The notes: a model not told the origin generated them from the letters alone. Positions 54,637-63,907 are shown, counted from the stretch's first letter. The stretch is 64,000 nucleotides of DNA from Pseudomonadota bacterium (GCA_009926615.1 RFOM01000002.1:52230-116229), one strand, 5' to 3'. Numbers and translations are program-made.

Positions 54637-55674
54637 TTACTGCGCCGGAACATCCGCAGGTCGACTCAAAACGGTCCTCGAAGAGCCTTCGGGAGTCAGT
54701 GTTTTATTCAGCGGACCAGACAGAAAATCGATTATTTTATCCAAAATCCGCTCTTGAAGGCCGGTGTTTTCCGGCTGGATGAGAGCTGCGTTCAGCCGCA
54801 GGCTGAAGGATAATCGCCCCTGCCACGTCATAATTCCTATTCCTACCGGAAAACAGGGAGTGCCGGCCGGCGGCGCGATCGAGACGGCGCGCGGCCAGTG
54901 CGGCGCATCGGCAGCCTCCGGAAAATTCCAAACTCCGAGGTTGGAAAAAGAGCCAATCCAAGAGTTTCGCTCGCCGCGATGTTTTGCAAGTCGATAAAGT
55001 GTATTTTCACCCAGCGAAGCAACTATTCGTGCCAGCGAGTCGCCCGAAAGCGCTCTCCATCCGTTGAGGGCCTGCCGGTAGATACGGTCAATTTCATTCA
55101 TTGTTGCTGTTTTTGAAAAACGCATTCCCACTGAACTTGTATGATTTCTTTTTGAGATAAGGTCACCGGAATTGCGCCGCATGTTCACGGGAATCAGCCA
55201 GCGGAGCTGGTCTTCATCCGGTGTCAGGAGTTCCTGAGCGATGATTCGGCTTGTCGCTGTGAGCAGGAGCGTGTTCAGTGAAATCTTTGCGGAGCGCGCG
55301 GCAAAAAGCAACTGCTGAGTGTCGTGAGCCGAAAAGTACCGCCATGCAAGATGGCGGTGAGTGTAAGCTGCCGAAGGCGACAGCGATTTCCATCGGGTTT
55401 TTGAAGGAGTAAAGTCGTCTTTCAGGCCTGCGAGTCCGGAAAGCAGATAAGACGGTTGAATTTCAGTTTTCAAATTGAAGCGCGGCAAAGTCAGCTGAGA
55501 TCCCGACCAGTGTTCGGATTCGTTGAGAATTGCTCCCATACCGTCATAATTTTCGTGATGATATTCGGATGAGGTGCAGGTTCCGTCGGAAAAATGTGAA
55601 ATAACTTCAAAAATATCGCCGCGGCCGAGGCGCTTTTCTACCCTGAAAATTTTCCCGAGCGAGTCTCTGTTCAT
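54637..55674 (-). CDS. Condensation/wax-ester-synthase-like acyltransferase
   Basis: A 345-residue protein of the CoA-dependent acyltransferase superfamily. The catalytic HHxxxDG motif is exact (HHENYDG at residues 39-45). Later blocks are consistent with the family: RWLIPVNMRR, TSSVGMRF and SWIGSFSNLGVW, the last resembling the floor-loop part of condensation domains. The HHxxxDG lies unusually early: in WES/DGAT and NRPS condensation domains about 120 residues precede it, so this protein is short at the N-terminus. There are no NRPS adenylation or carrier domains around it. The ATG at 55674 overlaps the upstream stop as ATGA; an ATG four codons earlier is the alternative. Confidence 0.68.
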   Translation of the reverse strand: MNRDSLGKIFRVEKRLGRGDIFEVISHFSDGTCTSSEYHHENYDGMGAILNESEHWSGSQLTLPRFNLKTEIQPSYLLSGLAGLKDDFTPSKTRWKSLSPSAAYTHRHLAWRYFSAHDTQQLLFAARSAKISLNTLLLTATSRIIAQELLTPDEDQLRWLIPVNMRRNSGDLISKRNHTSSVGMRFSKTATMNEIDRIYRQALNGWRALSGDSLARIVASLGENTLYRLAKHRGERNSWIGSFSNLGVWNFPEAADAPHWPRAVSIAPPAGTPCFPVGIGIMTWQGRLSFSLRLNAALIQPENTGLQERILDKIIDFLSGPLNKTLTPEGSSRTVLSRPADVPAQ

Positions 55675-56777
55675 GAGGTAATCCATTCAAAGCAGGGTAT
55701 TTGATTCGGGCGCAGGAAACCGTCTGAAAACTCATTAAGACGCGCGTGTTCGGGATGAAATACCCGATACAGGGACCCCCGTGTCCGGTATCCGGAAAGT
55801 TCCTGAAGCGGACTCAATTTGAGGGGCTCTTCATCAGACTCAATGTAGCCGGTGAACAAGCCCTTCAACCCCATTGATGTCCGGATTGCTTTGCCGAGGA
55901 TATTCTTTTTCGCTGCAGCTGCTTTTTGCGGTTCGAGCTTTTTGGCGACCCGCAGAGCGGTGATAAAAGTTCCCGCAGAATCGAATTTAATTTTAAATTT
56001 GGAATGTTCGGCGTGAAGCCGCCGTTCTGCGTCGGTCTGGACCAGCAGGCAGGCGGCAATAATATTCGCACCCTCCCGCAGGACAACAGGTCTGCTGTGC
56101 CCGCGCAGCCTTTGCAAATCATCCTGTGTAAGATCAAACGCCATTCGTCCGAGTTCTGCTTCGTAGAACGCGCTGACATCCTCCGGCAAATCCGGTTCCG
56201 CCGGTTGAGCGAATTGCAGCCAATGACCGATTTTGAGTGCCTTGGGCCACATGTGAGCTGTATAATGTGCGATTCGTGCATATTCGAGCGGAAAGTTTGC
56301 ACGTGAAAGCGCAGTTTTGGCAAAAATATTATCGTCCAGTATGGCGGTTGTGAAGACGGAGCAGCGGCCGAAATCGGGGAGTTCGGGGCAGACCCTGACG
56401 AATTCGGAAAAGCATTTGTAAAAATTTTGTCTGGTGCGGATGCCTGCCGCCGGTGACACTCTCAGATCCTGAAAATAACCTGTCTGAACCGGTTTGCCGC
56501 GCACAAATGAAGGCCTCACTGTGAGCGCTCCGACGCCGACGATCTTGCCTTCGTCTTCACAAACGAGCGCGGAATACTTCTCCGCCTGCAGTTTCAGGAG
56601 GCTGTAATAGTCCGCACCGCGGCTGAATCCGACTTTGATTTGTCCTGCAGCCATTGATGTTTCATTGATGAACTGTGCCAGCGGGGCCGAATCAGAGGGT
56701 TCTGCAAGCCGCACTCCTGAAAATTGACTGATCAGCGCACTCAAATGCGGCGAGGCATTTTTTGAATGGACGAGCAT
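55671..56777 (-). CDS. GNAT-fold protein, 368 aa
   Basis: The first half is a plausible GNAT N-acyltransferase: YSALVCEDEGKIVGVGALTVRPSF (strands 2-4), YFQDLRVSPAAGIRTRQNFYKCF (the CoA-pyrophosphate loop region). The second half, up to RVFHPEHARL, may be a second GNAT-like module, as in FemAB- or BioF2-like two-domain proteins. GAGGTG precedes the ATG at 56777, and the longer frame upstream has no such site. It is first in the acyltransferase operon and divergent from the FtsX-type permease. The acceptor and acyl donor are unknown. Confidence 0.68.
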   Translation of the reverse strand: MLVHSKNASPHLSALISQFSGVRLAEPSDSAPLAQFINETSMAAGQIKVGFSRGADYYSLLKLQAEKYSALVCEDEGKIVGVGALTVRPSFVRGKPVQTGYFQDLRVSPAAGIRTRQNFYKCFSEFVRVCPELPDFGRCSVFTTAILDDNIFAKTALSRANFPLEYARIAHYTAHMWPKALKIGHWLQFAQPAEPDLPEDVSAFYEAELGRMAFDLTQDDLQRLRGHSRPVVLREGANIIAACLLVQTDAERRLHAEHSKFKIKFDSAGTFITALRVAKKLEPQKAAAAKKNILGKAIRTSMGLKGLFTGYIESDEEPLKLSPLQELSGYRTRGSLYRVFHPEHARLNEFSDGFLRPNQIPCFEWITS

Positions 56778-56917
56778 GGACACCTCTTGTGCGGTTCCTG
56801 AATTTAACGTCGCGTAACAACCGATGTGACAAAAATCAATAACTCTTCGCGGAGGTTGGTTTTGCCCGACTGCTGTTGTACCCTCCCGCGGTTGTCCGAC
56901 TTGAGAGGTATCCGGCC

Positions 56918-58204
56918 GTGTCACCGCTTGTACTGATGTCATTTCGTAACCTTTCGCGGAACCGCCGTCGAACGCTACTTGCACTGGGAGCAGTAGTGGT
57001 CGGATTGTGTGCGCTGACGATGATCCGCGGCTTTGTAAATTCCGTGCGGCAGGCGCAGCTGGGTGCAACCGTTTACGGAACCACCGGTATGATGCAGATT
57101 CACCGCACCGGTTACCTCAAAAATGTACTGAGCAACCCGCTTGACCTTGCTTTCGCCGACACTGCCGAACTCCGTGAAAAGATCTTGTCCGTCAAACATG
57201 TAAAGGCTTTGTCTCCGCGACTTCAGTTCAGCGGCAGTTTGTCGGCGGCCGAGCCGGTTGTTGCAGGTGCCGAGGCTCAAACTAATTCGGAACCGAAAAC
57301 AACGTTCATCGCCGCGAATGCAGTGGATCCCGAGCTTGACCGAATCGTGTTGCCGCAGTTCTACACATGGCTGACCGCAGGAAAGGTTTTTGATACGGCA
57401 GATGCGCCGTCGATGGTTGTTCACGGAGACATTGCCGGACCGCTCGGAGTCGGCAATGTCGAATTGAACATGTCCCAGCCCAAAGAACTTTGGCCGGTGT
57501 TGCTGACGCCCGACAAAGACGGTTCGCTTGCCGGCGAAGCCATTCAGGTGACCGGAGTCATAGGCAGTGCGGTTCCGACCGACAAGCGGCTCGCTCTTGC
57601 CCCGCTTCGGACAGTTCAGCGAATCCTAAAGATGGACGGACAGATCACCGAGTACGTTCTGACTTTGGATGACGTCGCCCGTGCTTCCGATGTGCAATCT
57701 GATCTCGTCAAAATTCTCGGTCCCGATTTTGAAGTCAGCCGCTGGGACGAAATCGTTCCGTTCATACAGGAACTTCTCTCAAACATAGATTTCATTTTTG
57801 ACATCATCACCTCGGTCTTTCTGCTCGTCATCATGCTCGGAATTGTCAATTCCATGTTTATGAATGTGCTTGAGCGCGTGCGTGAGATTGGCACAATGAT
57901 GGCGCTCGGTATCCGCCGCGGGTATATTCTTGCTCTTTTTGTTCTTGAAGGAGCCTTTATAGGATCGCTGGGTGCTTTTATCGGTCTTGGAATAGGAATT
58001 GGAATTGTGGCAATTGCGTCAAAGATCGGAATTCCCATCAATGCGCCGGGTTCAACTCTCAAGTTCATGCTTCATCCCTTTCTGACGGTCTCATTTCTGT
58101 TGCGCGCGTTTCTGCTGACGTCAATGGGTGCTGCACTGGTCAGTTTGTGGCCTGCGTGGCGTGCTTCGCGCATGAAACCCGTGGAGGCACTTTCGGCGGT
58201 ATGA
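56918..58204 (+). CDS. FtsX/LolC-E-type ABC transporter permease 1
   Basis: A 428-residue permease of the MacB/LolCE topology: one N-terminal helix (SFRNLSRNRRRTLLALGAVVVG), a periplasmic domain of about 230 residues, and three C-terminal helices ending in the family's PAWRASRMKPVEAL. The GTG at 56918 with GAGAGG nine bases before is preferred; an upstream TTG adds no domain sequence. Its stop overlaps the next permease by ATGA. With its neighbours it forms a Lol-like lipoprotein or lipid export unit. Confidence 0.85.
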   Translation: MSPLVLMSFRNLSRNRRRTLLALGAVVVGLCALTMIRGFVNSVRQAQLGATVYGTTGMMQIHRTGYLKNVLSNPLDLAFADTAELREKILSVKHVKALSPRLQFSGSLSAAEPVVAGAEAQTNSEPKTTFIAANAVDPELDRIVLPQFYTWLTAGKVFDTADAPSMVVHGDIAGPLGVGNVELNMSQPKELWPVLLTPDKDGSLAGEAIQVTGVIGSAVPTDKRLALAPLRTVQRILKMDGQITEYVLTLDDVARASDVQSDLVKILGPDFEVSRWDEIVPFIQELLSNIDFIFDIITSVFLLVIMLGIVNSMFMNVLERVREIGTMMALGIRRGYILALFVLEGAFIGSLGAFIGLGIGIGIVAIASKIGIPINAPGSTLKFMLHPFLTVSFLLRAFLLTSMGAALVSLWPAWRASRMKPVEALSAV

Positions 58205-59460
58205 ATATTTTATTTCAGATTGCTGTGCGCAACGTTTTCAGAAACCGGAGAAGAAGTCTTTTTACCTTGTCGGCGATTTTGGTCGGACTGACGGTCGTAC
58301 TGGCAATTGCGGGAGTGTCCAATGCATTTTACCGCTATTCAATCGAAAACGCAGTCAACGTAAAACTCGGTGCTCTGCAGGTTCACAAACGCGGTTATTT
58401 GAACAATCTTTCACTTAATCCGCTGACCTTTAATTTTGAATATTCGCCTGAGATTTTGAAAAAAGTTGAAAGTGTGAAGGGTGTCAAAGCGGCAAGCGGG
58501 CGCATCGTTTTTCGCGGGCTGGTATCCAACGGCCGGAATCAGGCGCTGTTTTTTGGCAACGCAGTCGATGTCTCAAGGGAAGATAATGTGTGTCCGCGCT
58601 GGCGCGGCACTCTGACGGACGGAAGCCGTCCGCTCAATCCCGAAGATCGCGGGCAGGCGCTCGTCGGGCAGGAACTTGCCCGTAGTTTGAACGTCGCTCC
58701 AAAAGGGCTTCAGTTGCCGGATGCAAAACCCGAAACCGCAGGCGAATTTCTGAATCTCTCCGGAGCAAGTCCGCAGGGACGGCAGAATGCAGTCGATGTT
58801 CAGGTTGTCGGTTTGAGCCGGTCATTGCTTGCAATCGAAGAGAAACGCTCATTGACTCTGCCGTTGACGGTGGCGCAGTCGTTGCTCGGCTTGGAAGGCA
58901 GAGTGACGGAGATTGCACTTTCAATCGAGGATTTGGATTCCATCTCAGCAGTGCAGCGCCGATTGCAGGCCGCCCTCGGCGACGAATTTGAAGTCAGCAC
59001 ATGGAGCGATGTTCAACCCTTTTTGCGTGATGTTCTCTTTCGCCAGCGCGTGATGATTGGAATTATCAGCCTCATTCTGTTTGTTCTGGTCTTGTTCGTG
59101 ATCGCGAATACGATGACCATGGCCGTTTTTGAACGCACGCGCGAAATCGGGACAATGCTTTCCGTGGGCATCAAGCGTCGTCAGATTCAGTCCATTTTTC
59201 TTGCTGAAGCCGTTTTTATCGGGGTTGTCGGCGCTGCGTTGGGAACAGTCACCGGTTTGATTGCTGTTCTGATCCTGAACATCATCGGAATACCTTTGGC
59301 ATCCGGACTCGCTGAAACCGGCTTGCTTCATCCTTTTGTCGATTTTGGTTTTACATTGGCGGCCTTTGCCGTGGCTGTTGTCTGCTCATCGCTTGCCGGA
59401 ATTTTTCCGGCCCGCAGGGCATCGCATTTGAATCCTGTCGATGCGCTCCGCGCATCCTGA
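58201..59460 (+). CDS. FtsX/LolC-E-type ABC transporter permease 2
   Basis: A 419-residue paralogue of the gene before it, with the same topology: NVFRNRRRSLFTL before helix 1, a periplasmic domain of about 240 residues, three C-terminal helices and PARRASHLNPVDALRAS at the end. Two different permeases point to a LolC-LolE style heterodimer. It starts within the stop of permease 1 (ATGA). Confidence 0.88.
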   Translation: MNILFQIAVRNVFRNRRRSLFTLSAILVGLTVVLAIAGVSNAFYRYSIENAVNVKLGALQVHKRGYLNNLSLNPLTFNFEYSPEILKKVESVKGVKAASGRIVFRGLVSNGRNQALFFGNAVDVSREDNVCPRWRGTLTDGSRPLNPEDRGQALVGQELARSLNVAPKGLQLPDAKPETAGEFLNLSGASPQGRQNAVDVQVVGLSRSLLAIEEKRSLTLPLTVAQSLLGLEGRVTEIALSIEDLDSISAVQRRLQAALGDEFEVSTWSDVQPFLRDVLFRQRVMIGIISLILFVLVLFVIANTMTMAVFERTREIGTMLSVGIKRRQIQSIFLAEAVFIGVVGAALGTVTGLIAVLILNIIGIPLASGLAETGLLHPFVDFGFTLAAFAVAVVCSSLAGIFPARRASHLNPVDALRAS

Positions 59461-59476
59461 TGTGAGGTTTCGTTTT

Positions 59477-60238
59477 ATGAGTTTTGCGAAATTCGTTCGT
59501 TTGAGTTTTGTTCTTGCCGTTTTCGCGGTGTCTTTGAAGACGGCAACCGGATTGGCTTCTGCCGGATCTGCCGAACCGTCGGCAGAACAGCTTCTCGAAA
59601 AGTATGATGCTGTCATGGGACCTGAGAATTTTGATTCCTCTGCAAAAATGACGGCAAAACGCGAGGACGGCTCTGTTCGGACTTACGACATGCGTTTTGT
59701 AAAAAAGGGAACCGAGAAATTTCGTATCTGGTTCAAGGGACCGGCTGCAGTGGCCGGTCAGGAAGTACTCCGCGTCGGAGATAATTCATGGGTGTATTTG
59801 CCCAATCTCAAGCGGGCAACACGTATCGCCAACCGCGATTCTTTTCAGGGCGGCGATTTCAACAACGCGGATGTTCTCAGAGTCAATTACAAAGCCGATT
59901 ACAATGCAGTTCTTGAAAAGTCGGACAAACCCGATACGTATCTGGTTCAGCTGAAGTCGAAAAATGCCAATACATCTTATGACATCATTAAACTTTGGCT
60001 GCGCAAGGCCGACGCAATGCCTGTGCGCGGGGAGTATTTCGGAACCAGCGGAAAGATTCTGCGTTCGGCGGAGTTCTCCGAATATAAGGAGTTTTCAAAA
60101 GGATACCGGCGGCCGGCGAAAGTTGTGATGCGCAACGAACTTATCAAAGAGCGCTTCACCGAGTTGCTGACTCAATCCATGAACGTTTCTGTTTCGGCTC
60201 CGGATCAGCGCTTCACGCTTCCGGATCTCGGCAAGTGA
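59477..60238 (+). CDS. LolA-like outer-membrane lipoprotein-sorting protein
   Basis: A 253-residue periplasmic protein with a cleavable signal peptide (cleavage near ASAGSAE). The mature part matches the LolA-like family that is found beside FtsX-type permeases: KMTAKREDGSVRTYDMRFVKKGTEKFRIWF, DNSWVYLPNLKRATRIANRDSFQGGDFNNADVLR and the VRGEYFGTSGKILRSAEFSEYK strands. LolA carries lipoproteins across the periplasm in a hydrophobic half-barrel. GTGAGG precedes the ATG; the longer frame starts in the permease gene. Confidence 0.85.
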   Translation: MSFAKFVRLSFVLAVFAVSLKTATGLASAGSAEPSAEQLLEKYDAVMGPENFDSSAKMTAKREDGSVRTYDMRFVKKGTEKFRIWFKGPAAVAGQEVLRVGDNSWVYLPNLKRATRIANRDSFQGGDFNNADVLRVNYKADYNAVLEKSDKPDTYLVQLKSKNANTSYDIIKLWLRKADAMPVRGEYFGTSGKILRSAEFSEYKEFSKGYRRPAKVVMRNELIKERFTELLTQSMNVSVSAPDQRFTLPDLGK

Positions 60239-60269
60239 GCGTTGTCTGAACCTGACAGGGAGAAAGCTC

Positions 60270-61727
60270 GTGTTTGAAACAGCCATTCGATCAGCCACTG
60301 CATTGCTGACTGCCGCTCTCACGTTTGCAGCTGGTGCTGATGAGCCAACTTCGGCAACTCCGGCAGCTTCGGCAACTCCGGCAGCTCCGGCAGCTCCGGC
60401 AGCTCCGGCGGGTGCGGAAATTCAAAATTCAAATCCGCCGCAAGCAGCCGATTCGGAAACCTCGCGCTGGACCAAATATGTCATGCTTCGCGGCGAGCTG
60501 CTTGATCCGAGGCTTGATAAAAGACTCTTTGCTCCCGCAGTTGCCTCGCAGTCTGTGCTTTTGGATTTTAATCTGACCGGTAAAAAAGAATTTTCAGAAT
60601 CGTTGCGTATGCAGGCCGATGTCGATTTGCATGTGCGGCAGTATTGGAATTACAAAAAAATAAACCGGCTGACCGGAGCTGCGGATACGAGTCAGAATAT
60701 CGGTGCCGACAATCCTGAGTACAGGCTGTCGCTGAACGAACTCTATATCAATGGCAATTTCAGGGATGATATTCAATATACCGCCGGCAAAAAGCGTATC
60801 CTGTGGGGAACGGGTTTTGCTGCCAATCCGACGGACCTTCTGAATCCTGCAAAAAATCCTCTTGACCCGACGAATGAACGGCGCGGAGCATGGGTCGTTC
60901 AGGCGGAACGGATTCAGGAACAAAATACCATCGCGTTTTTTGTTGCTCCCGGAATCGAGGAAAGCAAACATACGCTTCCCGAGAAGGTCATCTTCTTCAA
61001 AGACTCTTCGGGCAAACGCAATTCTCACTACCTTCTTGGATGGCGCTATTACATGCTGCTCGGCGGCGCGGATATCAACCTGATGCTTTTCAGCAGTGAA
61101 CGCTATCAGGATGACATGGCGCGGGCATTGAAAACGGGAGCTTCGTGGTCGCAAATTTTGACTGCAGTGAGCAAGCAACTCGAAGGACATGCCGAGTTTC
61201 TGATTCAGCAGGGCTCCGCGAGACCAACTTCAGCCGGCGTTTCAAGAACCGATTCAAGGGACTTTTACATCAGGGGACTTGCCGGCTTCAGGTACGATTT
61301 TGAAAACGAGTCTTCAATGCTTGTTGAACTTTCGCATCAGGCAGACGGGGATTCTTTGATTGATATACAGAGACGTCTGCAAAATGCGCAGATGCTGGCT
61401 GTAAAGTATCCAGAGCTGGCAGAAAAACCCTCGCTGCCGGTGCTTATGCGCAATACCCTGTATCTGAATTATCAACGTTACAAGTTTAATGACGATACTT
61501 TTTTATCGTGGGCCGTTGCACACAATCTGCATGATCATTCCGGTTATCAGGGCCCGCTGGTACAATGGAATCCGACACAGACAACCAGTCTGACGTTATC
61601 GGCAAGCTCTGATTATAACCTTGTCAAAAACTCCGGCGTTGTGCTGACCGGCACAGGTCGCATTCGGACGAATGAGCTCAATCCTGCAAAGTCGAGGTTG
61701 GGTCTTGAAGTGAAATCTTTCTTTTGA
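60270..61727 (+). CDS. Outer-membrane beta-barrel protein of the Lol-like cluster
   Basis: A 485-residue protein started by GTG behind AGGGAG. A signal peptide (cleavage near TFAAGADE) is followed by an Ala-Pro repeat linker coded by 9-bp DNA repeats. The rest is barrel-like, alternating pattern with many aromatic residues, RILWGTGFAANPTDLLNP and RRGAWVVQAE, and a C-terminal Phe (VKSFF), the canonical outer-membrane barrel ending. It resembles DUF1302-type barrels. Its place between LolA-like and LolD-like genes suggests the outer-membrane acceptor for whatever this system exports. Confidence 0.7.
   Translation: MFETAIRSATALLTAALTFAAGADEPTSATPAASATPAAPAAPAAPAGAEIQNSNPPQAADSETSRWTKYVMLRGELLDPRLDKRLFAPAVASQSVLLDFNLTGKKEFSESLRMQADVDLHVRQYWNYKKINRLTGAADTSQNIGADNPEYRLSLNELYINGNFRDDIQYTAGKKRILWGTGFAANPTDLLNPAKNPLDPTNERRGAWVVQAERIQEQNTIAFFVAPGIEESKHTLPEKVIFFKDSSGKRNSHYLLGWRYYMLLGGADINLMLFSSERYQDDMARALKTGASWSQILTAVSKQLEGHAEFLIQQGSARPTSAGVSRTDSRDFYIRGLAGFRYDFENESSMLVELSHQADGDSLIDIQRRLQNAQMLAVKYPELAEKPSLPVLMRNTLYLNYQRYKFNDDTFLSWAVAHNLHDHSGYQGPLVQWNPTQTTSLTLSASSDYNLVKNSGVVLTGTGRIRTNELNPAKSRLGLEVKSFF
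60353..60406 (+). repeat. Six tandem 9-bp repeats coding an Ala-Pro linker
   Basis: Units are GGCAACTCC or GGCAGCTCC (with one GGCAGCTTC), giving runs of Ala with Pro, Thr or Ser after the signal peptide of the barrel protein. Such repeats may change in number by slippage without a frameshift. Confidence 0.85.
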
Positions 61728-61738
61728 GGATAAGCGGC

Positions 61739-62467
61739 ATGGCCGATCAATCAGCAGTCAGTGCGGGCAAGGCCCGCGTCGGTTCACAGAACATTATTCA
61801 AATCGCAGACCTGAAGAAAATCTACCAGTTGGGCAAAACCAGTGTTGAGGCGCTGCGGGGTGTCAATTTCAGCGTTGCCGAAGGAGAATTCACGGTCGTT
61901 CTCGGGCCGTCGGGTTCCGGCAAGACAACGCTCCTCAACATCATCGGATGTCTCGACAGAGCGACTTCAGGCCAGTATCTGCTGGACGGCGAAGATGTAT
62001 CCAACCGCGATTTCAACGACCTTGCCGAGGTCAGGAATTTCAAAATCGGTTTTATTTTTCAGAATTTCAATTTGATACCTGTTCTGAATGTCATCGAGAA
62101 TATCGAGTTTCCCTGTCTGGTCCGTGATAAGCGCGAGGAGCGCGCGAAATTGCGCGAACGTGTGCGCGCGGTGTGCGCGGAAGTTGGACTTGAAAGATTT
62201 ATGACCCACAAGCCCGATGAACTGTCGGGAGGTCAGCGGCAGCGTGTTGCTATAGCCCGCGCGCTGATTACCGAGCCGCGTCTTGTGCTTGCCGATGAGC
62301 CCACGGCAAACCTTGATTCCAAAACCAGCGATCAAATTCTTGAGCTCATGCAGCGGTTGAACCGCGAACATTCGACGACCTTTCTTTTCGCCACACATGA
62401 TCCGCGGGTCATGGAGCTGGCGCGGCGCACGGTGCGCATCAAAGACGGATTGGTTGTACCTGACTGA
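61739..62467 (+). CDS. LolD/MacB-type ABC transporter ATPase
   Basis: A 242-residue ATPase: Walker A GPSGSGKTT, Q-loop FQNFNL, the signature LSGGQRQR, Walker B LVLADEPTANLD and the H-loop in ATHDPRV. LRGVNF before Walker A and the EPTANLDSKTSDQI ending are those of the LolD/MacB family. GAGGA lies nine bases before the ATG; a TTG in frame earlier overlaps the barrel gene. It completes the transporter with the two FtsX-type permeases. Confidence 0.92.
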   Translation: MADQSAVSAGKARVGSQNIIQIADLKKIYQLGKTSVEALRGVNFSVAEGEFTVVLGPSGSGKTTLLNIIGCLDRATSGQYLLDGEDVSNRDFNDLAEVRNFKIGFIFQNFNLIPVLNVIENIEFPCLVRDKREERAKLRERVRAVCAEVGLERFMTHKPDELSGGQRQRVAIARALITEPRLVLADEPTANLDSKTSDQILELMQRLNREHSTTFLFATHDPRVMELARRTVRIKDGLVVPD

Positions 62468-62521
62468 GTCCTGAGCGGTGCGCGGCAATTTTTAAAGAGC
62501 TGTTCTTTCCGGTGAGCTGTG

Positions 62522-62548
62522 CACCGGCTGATACCGGTGTCTGTTTTT
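62522..62548 (+). terminator. Intrinsic terminator of the Lol-like cluster
   Basis: A 6-bp stem CACCGG/CCGGTG with a 6-base loop (62522-62539) is followed by TCTGTTTTT. It lies 55 bases after the ATPase stop and before the aminotransferase gene. Confidence 0.7.
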
Positions 62549-62610
62549 AAGTCGTGCGTGTGTACAAACACGGGTCTGTCGGGTTAATGAAGCCGCGGGA
62601 GACAGAAAAC

Positions 62611-63837
62611 ATGAGCCTTAAATTATCCGCGGATCTGCATTTCAAAAGTGAAGACATCATCAGCCATGCCTGCAGGACTCTGTCCTCAATGGGTTCAGAA
62701 ATCAGGCGTGTCTTTTTGCTCGGACAAAAACTGCGCGAAGAAAATCCGGATATTGATTTGGTTGACCTGTCTCTCGGCAATCCGGATCTTGAGCCGCCGT
62801 CCGAAGTGCGCAACGAACTTGTCAGGCTCGCTCAGGAGCAGGCCGAAGGACAGCACCGATATATGGACAATGCCGGTTATCCTGAAGTCAGGAGCTTTCT
62901 CGCCGGACGGCTCTCGAAAAGTGAAGGCATCCCCATCGGCCGCGACAGTGTATTTATAACCTGCGGAGCTGCGGGTGCGTTGCAGATTCTTTTGAGAACA
63001 CTGCTGGATCATGGCGACGAAGTCGTTCTGCTTGCGCCGTTTTTCTCCGAGTACAGGCCGTATGTAACCAACATGGGCGGCATACCCGTGATCGTCGGGT
63101 CCGACGGCAGTCATTTGCCGGATTTCGAAAAACTGCGCGCCGCGCTTACCCCAAAGACGCGTGCAATCATCATTAACAGTCCCAATAACCCGTCCGGTGT
63201 GCTTTACCCCGAACATGTCGTCCGCGGGATTGCATCGCTGCTGGAGGCCCACCGGCGCGAAACGGGCAGGCTTGTTCACCTGATTTCCGATGAGCCTTAT
63301 GCGCGTTTGCTTTACAACCCCGAAGAAATGGTCCGCGTGCTGGAAATTTACCCTGCAGCGTGGCTTGTCCGCTCGCATTCCAAGGATTTGGGCCTTGCAG
63401 GCGAGCGTATCGGGTATCTGGCATGGGGACCCGCTCTGGCCTTGCCGGAAACAATCAACGCACTGCGCAATTCGGCCCGTGCTCTTGGCTTTGTCAACGC
63501 ACCTGCGCTGATGCAAAGACTTCTGCCGCGGGTTTTTGATGCCAGTGTCGACGTTTCCCTTTACCGCGATCGGGTGAATACTTTTGTGGACATTCTGAGC
63601 CGCGGCGGCATTGACTGTGTTCGCCCGCGAGCTTCATTTTTTGTGTTTCCGAAGTCGCCGATGACCGATGACAATGCATTTACCGAGCAGCTTGTCCGGT
63701 ATGGAGTCCTTGCCGTCCCCGGCAGCAGTTTCGGAAAAGCCGGTTATTTCCGGTGTTCTTTGACCCAGCCGCTGAATCGGGTCATCGAGGGTGCTCGCCG
63801 AATTGTCGAGTGCGCACATTCCAAAGAGCTGAAATGA
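62611..63837 (+). CDS. Class I/II PLP-dependent aminotransferase
   Basis: A 408-residue fold-type I enzyme of the AspC/ArAT group. The glycine-rich YMDNAGYPEVR segment, the NSPNNPSG motif (PLP and carboxylate binding) and SHSKDLGLAGERIGY with the Schiff-base lysine are intact, and the last arginine in FRCSLTQP binds the substrate carboxylate. Substrate cannot be set from sequence alone. The ATG at 62611 is preferred (CGGGAGA upstream); in-frame starts at 62554 and 62587 lie closer to the terminator. Confidence 0.9.
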   Translation: MSLKLSADLHFKSEDIISHACRTLSSMGSEIRRVFLLGQKLREENPDIDLVDLSLGNPDLEPPSEVRNELVRLAQEQAEGQHRYMDNAGYPEVRSFLAGRLSKSEGIPIGRDSVFITCGAAGALQILLRTLLDHGDEVVLLAPFFSEYRPYVTNMGGIPVIVGSDGSHLPDFEKLRAALTPKTRAIIINSPNNPSGVLYPEHVVRGIASLLEAHRRETGRLVHLISDEPYARLLYNPEEMVRVLEIYPAAWLVRSHSKDLGLAGERIGYLAWGPALALPETINALRNSARALGFVNAPALMQRLLPRVFDASVDVSLYRDRVNTFVDILSRGGIDCVRPRASFFVFPKSPMTDDNAFTEQLVRYGVLAVPGSSFGKAGYFRCSLTQPLNRVIEGARRIVECAHSKELK

Positions 63838-63864
63838 ATATGGAAAAAAAACATTCAAGATTCG

Positions 63865-63893
63865 TTGACAAGCTCTGACCGCTTGAGTAAGTC
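63865..63893 (+). promoter_or_regulatory. Probable promoter at the start of an rRNA operon
   Basis: A perfect TTGACA (63865-63870) with a 17-base spacer and TAAGTC (63888-63893), followed by GC-containing sequence. The minus-10 is imperfect but resembles that of speA here. The rRNA assignment rests on the boxA-like motif that follows. Confidence 0.5.
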
Positions 63894-63907
63894 ACGGAGG
63901 CTCTCAA

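Noticed and set aside
54637..55674. NRPS gene cluster
   Set aside because: Only a lone condensation-like domain; no adenylation, carrier or thioesterase domain lies nearby.
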